Shown: piece after piece, positions 51,034 through 61,385 of the stretch
How positions within the stretch are numbered: the stretch's first letter is position 1
How the letters are laid out: each line of letters opens with the position of its first letter
Notes under the pieces: model-generated
The model's database searches: none
The model's input: only the letters and a program-made list of their open reading frames with translations
Told to the model about the DNA's origin: nothing
Program-made: the position numbers and the translations under genes
Assembly: GCF_020085105.1 (NCBI RefSeq)
Contig: NC_058063.1
Span: 13,049,651 to 13,113,650 of the forward strand
Reading direction: 5' to 3'
DNA: 64,000 nucleotides
Source of the DNA: Siniperca chuatsi
Taxonomy: Eukaryota > Chordata > Actinopteri > Centrarchiformes > Sinipercidae

Positions 51034-54000
51034 ATGACCAACCTCAAGCCCAAAGCGGAGAGCCAGAGCGATGAAGCCGAGGGCCCAGATGGAGGCTGGG
51101 GCTGGGTGCTGGTCTGTGCCCTGTTCATCAGCACGAGCCTTGTGTTCGGCCTGATGCGTAGCTTGGGGATCTTCTTTGTAGAGTTTGTCCAGTACTTTGA
51201 TGAGAGCGCTCAGGCCATCTCCTGGATCTCGTCCACGGGCCTGGCAGCACAGCAGTTCTTCAGTGAGTCACTGTGTTAAAGCACGAGGATGCTGTTTGTA
51301 ATTATGGCAACAACTAACAATTATTTTCATCATTGATTCATCTGTTGACATAAAACTAGTTCACACAGGAAGAGATGTAACTAAGACAATTTATAGAAGG
51401 ATTTTTCATTTATGAGCCATTTTATAGGTGGTTGTTGGCTGCAACTCATTAACCCTTTAACAAGCACCAGTGGGTCACTCATTACAAACTCATGCTGGAC
51501 AGCCAAACAATGTTCAAACCCACAGAACTTTATTTAAAACTGTAGCGGGGACAGCAAAGTTTCCAAAGATACCAAATGTGTCAGGCTGAGTTTGGTGGAA
51601 ATGTGCTGAAATGATGCACAAGACATCTAGAAATTTTCATTTGATGAAATTGTGCAGCTATAAAGAGCATCATATAGCTTCAAAAGGAAGGTTTAAAAGG
51701 AAGAATGATGAACAAAGCAGAAGATAAAAACCAGGCTGTTTCAGAGCACACTGTAGTTGGTAAGTTGACTGCAGGCTTTATGTTAAAGAGGCCTCACTAA
51801 TGGAGATGTGTGTGTGTTTGTTTTGCAGGTCCACTGGGTGCAGGACTATGTAATGCATATGATGCCCGGTTGGTGGTGATGACAGGGGGCTGTCTCGCTG
51901 GACTCGGCCTCATACTTGCCTCACAGGCCACCTGTCTTGTTCACCTGTACCTCAGTATGGGAGTTATTTCAGGTAACAAAGTCTTAAAACAACTGGTTTA
52001 GTTCATGTTCCTCAGGGACAACTGGATTAGAAAACATCCCCTCTTTACTTTTAGATGCTTCGCAAAGCAGGTCATCTTTGTTTACCTATTTAACTGTTAA
52101 CCTAGTTAATTGCAGGTGAACAAAGTGACCTCTCACAGTGGTTCTCCCCTCCACTCTCCTCCAGGTTTGGGCTGGGGGCTGGTCTTCACTCCAATGGTAG
52201 CTACAGTCATGGCTAACTTCACTCGCCGGCGCACCCTGGCGTTGGGACTTGCGTTCTCCAGCATCGGCCTCTCCTCCTTTGCTTTCAACCCGCTCTTCCA
52301 GCTGCTGGTGGAGATGTATGCCTGGCGAGGGGCCCTTCTGATTCTGGGGGGCCTCAGCCTCAACATTGTGCCCTGCGGGGCTCTCATCCATCCACAGCGA
52401 CGCTCTAAAGCCCCAGCAAAGGTGGGACAAGACTCCTTTGTACCAGCAGAGATTACACAGCATAGAAGTTGGATTCAGTTCAAGATGAACATATGTCTTT
52501 ACCACTTTGAAAAGTGTTTTAGCAAGAATTTGATGACCCACAGTATCATCATTCCTGACACAATATTTTGTTGTTCTATATGAAGGGAAGCTGCTCCATT
52601 TCCCACAGAGAATTTAACTAACCAAGTGCTGCTCACCGCTTCCTTTAAAAAGGCCTGGAAGATTAAAAAACTGCACATAAAATCGCCTAACAAGTTATTC
52701 ATGCTGTGAGTGTCTTTCTACTTTCAGACATGATATCAGTCTCTTGTTTGGTAAAAAAAAAAAAAGGCGACTTTACATTAACATATACTATGTATATAGA
52801 ATGTTAAAGGGATGTTGGATGATATATGTTAAGTGAAGATGAAGCTCAGCATCTCCTTCTTTCCCTCCCACCAGGTGGATTCAGAGAGCAGGTCATCATG
52901 TGCTGCAGTGCTGCACCGAGTCTCCTCCTACCTGGAGCTGTCGCTGCTCTTCGAGAGGCCTTACATCACCTACACCTTGGCCGTCACTCTTCTTAACGTC
53001 GGCTACTTTGTGCCGTATTTCCACCTGGTGGCCCACAGTCGCCAAGCTGGCTTTTCAGAGTACCAAGCTGCTTTTGTCATGTCAGCTGCCGGTGCTTCAG
53101 ACATTTTGGGCCGCGTAGCGTCAGGCTGGTTCTCAGACCTGGGTCACTTTCGGCTGATTCACTTACTGAGCGTGTGGACAACGCTGGCAGGAGTGTTCAT
53201 CATGCTGCTACCTGTGAGCTCCTTGTCCAGTTCTTACTTTGCACTGATGGCGATCAGCCTTCTCTACGGCTTCTGCTCCGGGGCGTTGACCTCTCTGGTC
53301 TTCGCGGTGGTGCCCATGATTGTGGGTGTGGAGCGCATGATGGGGGCCCTCGGGCTGCTGCAGCTCATCGAGAGCAGCGCGGGACTGCTGGGGACACCTC
53401 TGTCAGGTATGAGCACGTTGAAAGAGGAGACTGGGATAGTGTTAGAGGGGGGCAAAAGAGGTTGTGCATCCAGTACAAAACGACTCATTTGTTCAAAATG
53501 ACTCATTTTATAAAATGCATTATAATAGCACCAAGTTTGCAGCTTTTTAATTATATCTCCCAATGTAGGTCATGTCACCTTGTTCCATGTCCTCTAAAGT
53601 GACCTAAATCACTGAAGATAAATGTCAAACAACTCAAACAATTCGAGTGATCAGGGTCAGCCAGTTCTCTTACCCCTGTTTTTTTTTTAGTTCTGACATT
53701 CACTCCCAACCTTACCACGCAGTTAGAAATTTTTGCCAACATAGCTAGAACATAATATCTGAACACCCAAATTACCAAAAAAAAAAAAAACAACCTACAT
53801 TTTCTCACCTGACCTCTAGTGGTATCTAGACACTCAGATAGATTTGATTTGCCCAGGTTTTGAGATATACTGTGTGTATGAGAGATTTATGTCTCCACCC
53901 AAATACTATGGGGATGGATGGAATTTCATTTGTGAAGCTTAAAGCATTAGAAAATGATGTTTACAGCAGAATCTGTGTCCCTGTTACTTTTGATAATCCA

Positions 54001-55049
54001 CAGAACAGGGACTTTTCTTCAGTAGAAAGTAGTTTAAATAAAAACGGTGGACAGTGAGTCTGTGATTTATCAAGACTAGAAGCTCTTTAACTTGTTCTGT
54101 CATGCCCGCTTTGACCGACTGATGTGTTTGCTTAAGGGGCGACCGCACAGACCGCACAGCCGCTTCACAAACAGCTGGTGCGCCTGAGCGGCGGGGCTGC
54201 GTGCTCCGTAGCTCCCTCACGGGGCATTTATCGGCAGAGAGATTCACCTGGCTGCAACGGGAAGGAGGTGGTAAAGGCAGTTAAACCCGCCACTTGCTTG
54301 ATTTGATTGGCTGCCGGGGCCACGTTTGACAATGGCGAGCGGTGCGACTCCGCGCCTTTTGCAGAAAAATTGAGAATATTTTTATGCGCGTCTAAAAACC
54401 GGTAGAAAAACGCAAAGCGCTGCGCAAGAGAGGAGCGGGAAAACAATGGTTTTGCTGGCGACGCATCTCTGTGTGATCGCCCCTTTAATGAGCCTCACTT
54501 TTTCTTTTCTTTCCCATCATCTTAATAAATCTGGCTAACCTGAACCTTGATAACCTCGCTAGTACTCCGGTTTCTTTAAGTTTACCAAATAAATCATGTC
54601 GACTTGTCACAGTGACACTAATAACATTAACGATGGCTCTGCTCCAGCAGCAGTTAATGTTATTAGTTACACCTGTGTTTGACAAGTGACAGTGTCAGCT
54701 GTGAAAAAGTTCTGTTCAGCTTAAGTTTCTCTCCGCATTTTCCCCCTCGGAGACAGATATCCCACGTCTTCATGTGTTTTAGTGTGAATATTCAATCTTT
54801 TCTCCCGTCTCCATGTCCCAAGGGTTTCTCAAGGACGTCACAGGCAACTACATCGCTTCCTTCATGGCGGCGGGCAGTTTCCTTGTTCTCGGTACTTTGA
54901 CCATGACCACTCTGCCTCGCTACTTCTCCTGCACGGATCCACCGTCTCCTCAAAGACGCCCCCTTGACGACAAAGATAAGGGTTTACATTCAGAGTTGGA
55001 GCAGATGAATAGTTTTCCTTCTGGCACGAATCGCAGAGGAGTTGAATGA
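51034..55049 (+). CDS. slc16a13: Monocarboxylate transporter-like protein, MCT13 type (5 coding exons, 462 aa)
   Basis: Major-facilitator membrane transporter of the SLC16 family. Exons 51034-51262, 51829-51972, 52165-52421, 52875-53406, 54823-55049; the sum of 1389 nt closes in frame with TGA. The SLC16 signature DGGWGWV is at residues 19-25 at the start of the first membrane segment. Further hydrophobic segments include [37 protein letters not shown] and [20 protein letters not shown]; the variable loop between the two six-helix halves follows [33 protein letters not shown] and [13 protein letters not shown] resemble human SLC16A13 more than SLC16A11. The position between bcl6b and acap1 matches human 17p13. 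The substrate is not known from sequence. Intron 4 carries a MITE and a hairpin. Length is close to human (426). Confidence 0.93.
54132..54488. mobile_element. GC-rich MITE flanked by TTAA in slc16a13 intron 4
   Basis: Left end ttaaggggcgaccgcacaga and right end (reverse complement) ttaaaggggcgatcacacag are imperfect inverted repeats about 357 bp apart, each edged by TTAA. TTAA targets are typical of piggyBac-type elements. The interior is GC-rich, unlike its surroundings. Confidence 0.65.
54618..54666. repeat. Perfect 14-bp inverted repeat (hairpin) in slc16a13 intron 4
   Basis: ctaataacattaac (54618-54631) pairs with gttaatgttattag (54653-54666) across a 21-base loop; outer bases (acttgtca / tgacaagt) extend the symmetry imperfectly. 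Confidence 0.7.
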
Positions 55050-56581
55050 TCTGACAGGTGAAATAACCAGGCTCAATAATCCGCAAGACTGTGGAAGTTA
55101 AGGGTTCAAGAGCCTTCAGTCCAGCCAGTATAACGATGGCGCCTGCTTGAAGACACCGTCAGTTAGCATGCTGCTGCACATGTGGTTGCATTATACCTCA
55201 GAGATTCAGAGCCAAAGTGAATGAAGAAGCTTACTGTGAAAACTCCCGACGGCATTAAGGGGCCAGTGGGTTCCTCACTCTGTTACCCATCCTAACCTCA
55301 GTTTAGTGTATAGGCCAGTTTCTTCTGCCTAAAGGAAACTCTGTGTTTTTAAATACTTTATTTGCAGTGTACAGATGTGTGGTTGCTTTACATGCACAGC
55401 AATAGGCAATGTGATGTGTGACTGTTTTTATTGTTATTACCACACACACCATCAAGTTTCTGCATACTTGACTACGAAACTAAGAAGCAGAAATCTATTT
55501 TATTTTCTTGGTTGTAGATGTGAAGGTAAAATGTGAATCTGATTGTACTGCTGTAACACTGACCAGCATATTTAAATTTTGCACACTTATGATTAATCTT
55601 TAACTTGCATTGTACTATTGCCCTCTTGTCCCACCGGCTGTCTGTACACCGCCATCTCCAAATAACTGTCAAGTACTACGGCTACACATGGCAACATTAT
55701 CTTTCACAGACCTAGTGAACAATCAGTACTACCTGCTGTGGTATGCATGCCCAGTAGTTTATGGTAATTCACATTAAAAAGAATATTTAAGAATATGCAC
55801 CATATAAGGAAAATCTCACCTTAATAATAACTAGATTTTAATATATATATATTCCAAAATAACAAATTATTGTTGGTCTTTATACTACTGTGTCATTTCT
55901 GGATGTAGATGTATGAATGAAAGAAACTGAATTTCTTAATGATTAGCAGCACCCCTCTGTGCTGCTCGCTGTTAAACACTGATTTATTATGAGCACAGCA
56001 ACAGCTCTAAAGGAGCTGCAGACACCAGCACTGCTTCCAGCAGCTCTCTTTCAGCCTCAGGACTTTCACTTTCCTCCAATGCATCATGTTGCTGGGCAGG
56101 AATACAAGACTTATTTCTAAAGTGTATTTTCTGATCATACAACCATTGCTTGCATATTCACTTTGTTGAAAATGTTCGTCTTAACCGGCTTTTCCTGGCA
56201 GTCTGTGATTCAAACCTATAACACTCTAGTCTACCACTCAAACATCCAGGCTGCGACCTGACACCATTATATGTTAAAGTGTGATATTTTGTACTCAGTC
56301 TTGATTATAAAGCAATGTATTTTCCTTGAATGTGTCTTTACCTTTAGTAGTTTTTGTGTCTCAGTCTTTTACATATTAGGCAGTATCATCTGTGGCAATA
56401 TCACTAATGACCAGCAACTTTTTGCTTATAAGCTCCATCGCAAAATGATCGCCCCCTCTGCTGGGGATTCATACTCTTGACAGCAAACATACTAATGCAC
56501 ACTGTCATTAAAAAGATGAACCAAGACTTGTAATTACTGTTTAAAACTTAAACACACTTAAAAGTAAATTTTGTTTTGCGG
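55050..56581. other. slc16a13 3' UTR and spacer to acap1 end
   Basis: Converging gene ends. AT-rich, no further coding sequence recognised. The slc16a13 polyadenylation site is not resolved. Confidence 0.5.
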
Positions 56582-56587
56582 TTTATT
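56582..56587 (-). terminator. Candidate polyadenylation signal of acap1
   Basis: AATAAA on the minus strand about 550 bases past the acap1 stop codon. Confidence 0.5.
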
Positions 56588-57140
56588 TGATCATGATACA
56601 AATCTCAAGTACCTAACACAGTTTAACAAAACAGACATGAACAGTGGCTAAAAATGTCCCAAATCTAAAAAATCTTCATCAGTTTTGTCCATTTCCAACA
56701 AACATTTTCACTTCTTTTTCATGTAACAATTCAATAGAAATGGCAGAGGAACATAAAAACAGCCCTTTTAGCTTAAAAAAAAAAAACGGATTTAATTAGG
56801 AAACCTTGGCAGAGTGATGGTGTTCTGCTACACATAAAGACACCTCAGGCTGGTCTCATAAAGCTGTTCCAGTGTTCCCACTTGGACACAATTGTTCTGC
56901 TCTGACGTGTTCACACAAAGAATTCACTGTTTGGAGCATTCATCCCCTCAGAAGTCAACACCAGCTGAGCTATGACTGAACATGTGGCAGGTAGCCAGGG
57001 GAAATGAATGTGTGTGTCTGCATGCCTGTGAGTTGGATACTAGCATGCTTTCTATACATGTGTGGATGTTTGAAAGTATGCAGGCCTGAAGCGTGAAATG
57101 TGGCATTGTACAGCAGTGGTGAAGAGGAGGCAACAGCTGG

Positions 57141-60031
57141 TTAAGTTTTGGGGTCTGCACTGCGGCGTTTGAGCTTCTCGGGGTTGTTTGAGGCCATGTG
57201 TGAAAAGTCTCTGAAGATGTCCTGGTAGGTTTCATCACCTGGAAAAGACCAGAGAAGAAGAAGAAGACATGAGCCTTAACGTTTCTTTTTAAGAGTACTG
57301 CAACTCTTAAAAGCTGTTAAGCTTAAGAATCCATTTTCAAATTAATGCCATCTCTTCTGGATTTTAATTCTCGGCTTTCTTTCGGAGCACATCCTCTATT
57401 ATAATGAGGCACAGCTGCGTTTGAACCATAACATCTTTCATCAAAAAGCTACATCACTTTGGAGACTCCACCAACTATTTCCTGAACACATTTAGAGTTG
57501 TAGCCCTAAAGCAAGAAGCATGCAACTGAACAAATAAACACAAATTAGGACATGCACATGCACTTTACCTCTCAGTATGCAGTAGGTGGCACACTGCACA
57601 AGCAGTTGAGACCAGCTGGACATCTCAGTGGGCAGAAGGCAAGGACACACGAGTGCACACGACAAAGACACACAGTGATAAAGCACAGCACGTCAAATAC
57701 TGACCAGCAGTTGTTTCAAGCAGACAAAAGCATCACGTTTTCCATTCCTTCATGAGTGAAACCATGATTCTAAACAGCGTACGCAAGAAACTTAAGAAAA
57801 GCCTTGATGTCGACTGAAGGACAATCATGAAAGAATGGACTTTGCAGCTTGAAAAGGAGCCAAATGACAAAACACAAACAAAAACCCGCTGCTAACCTTA
57901 AGCTCAAGAGTTACAGCACAGAGCTCTTTTTGAAATTCTGATAAATACAAACATGTAATATATGACAGAGTTCAAACTGCATCACTATTCACAGAATAGT
58001 GGGAGAAAAAATTCATCCTTGAGAACCAAACCCAACATTGAATTTAGCTTACATAAGTGGACTGAAAAAGAGTCCAATATACATGGAGACAAAGCCAGAA
58101 CACTGTACATACTGTATATAAAAATATCCCAAATATACAACATCAGAAAGAATAGGCCTGATATAGGTCCATTATGTTTATATACATTTTCTTAAACTTC
58201 AGTTATACAACAGCGAAACATTGGAAACACCCACATGTAGCGCTCTCAGGTATTTGGAGATTTTGTGGGTTTCAAAGTGCAACATGATGTGCGTTTATAA
58301 TTCAAAGTGCAATGTGGACTCTAGCCCTAACCCTGCCTTTATATTGTTGTACCGTGTGTTCTGGCTCTTTCTTGCTTTACAGGAATTGGATTTTATGCTT
58401 TCTCAATAAAGGAAATTTTCCTTCTTTTTCATCTTAGAAATGATGATGCATGTTTCCTGTGTGGGAGGCAGACGCTGCAGATAAACATCACAGGACACTG
58501 CAAAACCAGTGATTTCTGATGCTTAACAACTTGACAAAAACATGTCTAAATTTAATTATATTTTCCCTTTTAGCTTATGACCAAAAAAACAAGCTCATTC
58601 CAGTCACACTGCCTGTCTCTTGTCCTGGGCTGATTTTTTATCCCCACTAATCATTCTGCCCCCCAAGAGCCCAGCCACTTATATGGTTCTTTATGGCCTG
58701 GAGGCTCTTCCTGGTGTGGGCCAGCCCACCTCCAGTCCCGCCCAATGAACCCCCAGATCCCTGCCCCCCCGAGTGACCTGATTGGCCGAACGCTCCGTCC
58801 ATCTCCCGCATCTCCTTGTTCATCTTGGCGATCCGCAGCCTGAAAAGGGGAAGAGCAGTTAGTAAAGCTGCTGTTGTTAACTGGTTTACATCGTCATGTA
58901 AGAGATTTTTTCTTGTCTCAAATACTCACAAAGTAACGATGTCAGCGTTGGCTGTGTCCACCGCGATAGTTATGGGGTCTTTCTGGTTCTTGTCTCTGGC
59001 GTTGTAGTCCGCTCCTCGCTTCAAGAAGAGACAAACCAACCTGGGAAAGCAAAGAGACACATAAAGAGTGTGAGAGAGTGTGTGTGTGTGCGTACCATAG
59101 GGTATTGACATCCAAGTCAAAACAAAAACCTGACAGCCAGGTAACCCCTGAACATGTAAATTTGTCTAAATAACTTTCTACTTGAAACCTTGTTCTTGCA
59201 TGTACTGTAATAATAAGACTTTCTCTTGAATTATGACAGATTATGCTGCAGAAGTCTGCAACCTGACCCCGGCCAGATGAGATTAGGGCCAGATTCTGCC
59301 TTAACTTTCTGATAAGCACCACAGATTCAGGTAGGACTCAGTGAAATAATGGGCTCCATGTTATCTGCATTTTCTTCCTCTCAGTTTACCAAATAAACAG
59401 CCACGTTCATTTGGCAAAGATTACTTAAGAGAAATGTTGCTGTAAAGCTACAGTGGGCAACTTTGCACTGCTTTAAACATCTGACATTAATACCTATAAA
59501 TCATGTCAACCGCACAAAGATGCTTAAAGATTTCTTTAAAAGTCGAGCTGTACAAAGTCTTAACTTTGTGATTCCAGCTTGCTTGCAGCTCTTTAAGAGA
59601 CTCTTTTGTATTTTGTTTCAATTCATTTACTTCCATTGTGCTGAGATTTCCCACTACACACAACACAAGAATCTCATTTGGGCAAACAGGGTGAATCTAT
59701 TTAGCTTTGTTAATGGTTCTGGGCACTGTGCCTGAAGGCCTAAATAGATTTTCTTTGAGTGTGTGTATATGAAGTAATCTGTTTATTTTTCTGCACTTGC
59801 ATTTCTGCCTGAGAAACTGACCAGTGTCAGTGTCTAATTTTGTTGCTGTAATATTGTTTGCATTTGTATGTGTATCTTTTTTTTTTTTTAAGTTTTTTGT
59901 TACGTTACATTTTTTTTTGTTACCTTTTACACATGGAATAAATTGATTTTGTTTGCCTCCTCTACATTTTTTGTCAGCGTGCTGGCAATTTTACTATGAA
60001 ATGGGACTGTTATGTATGTGTGACAGTGTGT

Positions 60032-60076
<45 letters not shown>

Positions 60077-61313
60077 GCAGTGTGCCCTACCCAGTGTGAC
60101 CCAGAATGGTGCCGTGGTGAAGCGGTCCTCTCCCGTTGCTGTCCGCCTGGTTGACGTTAGCACCGTTCTGCAGCAGGAACTCGCAAGCTGCCAGGGCATT
60201 CTGCGAAGGAAACAGGAACACATGAGCTGCCATCTATATATTTTTTACTTACGCACGACCTACATGACCCTCTCCCTACTATCACCTTGTCCAAAGAGGT
60301 TAACACATCAAGACTAAATGTATAAAGCCACACTAGTGGCCCCTGAAGGCTGCAAAGGTCTGGTCCATCTGGTCTTCAAGCCTTACCAGTCATGGGGCTA
60401 AAAATTTAAAATGTATCCTGTTTATTCCCCTGGGAAGCAAATTTCATGTCAATTATTATATATTTTGTCATACATTATATTATGACCTGAGGGTGATGCT
60501 ACAGGAAAGCTCATTTAGTGTCCATAATGGGAACAGTTCATCGTCTTGGGGAGCATGAATGTGTTAAGAAAATTTCAGTTTCATTTGCTGTTAGATCTTT
60601 GGTTTTGCTCGTGTACAATGGCCTGATGTTGTTGCTAGAGGAATGGCCAAGGGGTAAAATAAATCTTTAGGATTCATCCTCTTGGGACCTTGAATATTCA
60701 CAACAATTTTCTCTAAAAATCCAGTTTGAGATACTTTTTCATTGACCAAAATGTTGCTGATGGCAGGGCTAAAGGAGAGGTCGGAAGGTCATCTAAGTCA
60801 TCATGATTCATCCTCTGGGAACCATCAATATTAACATCAAATTTAATGGCAGATTTAATGCTCTGCTTACTGCTGAGACGGCCTGTATCAGTGGCGTGCT
60901 GGACTCCTCGGCCACGTTGACCCAGTTGACGTCAGCTCCATGAGCCAAAGCGTCAGCCATGACAGGGAAGTTCTGCAGGGCTGCCGACCGGTACAGCAGC
61001 GCCCCAGGGTGAAGTCCGCTGAGATCCTCTTCTTCCTCCTCCTCCACATCTGAGGGGAGCAGAGGGTTAAGTTTTCCTTTTTGTCAAAAGGAAAATGAAG
61101 TTTTTTCCTCCTGTGGAGGCTCAATTGAATAGATTTAATGTGGTGTGACACTTTCAATATGTTCTAGTTTAACAGTCCATGTTTAACACATTGTACCAGC
61201 TTGTTTTTGTTGTCAGGTCAGATGTGTGCATCAGCGTGTGTGTGTGTGATCTTACCTTTGTGAAAGCCTGTATTGTTCTTTTGGACAAGGTCACTGGGGC
61301 TCAGCCCTGAGGG

Positions 61314-61385
<72 letters not shown>

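Noticed and set aside
61317-61382. CRISPR-like or other structured array
   Set aside because: This and the other short-period runs (34691-34746, 48490-48556, 60026-60074) are plain microsatellites without spacers.
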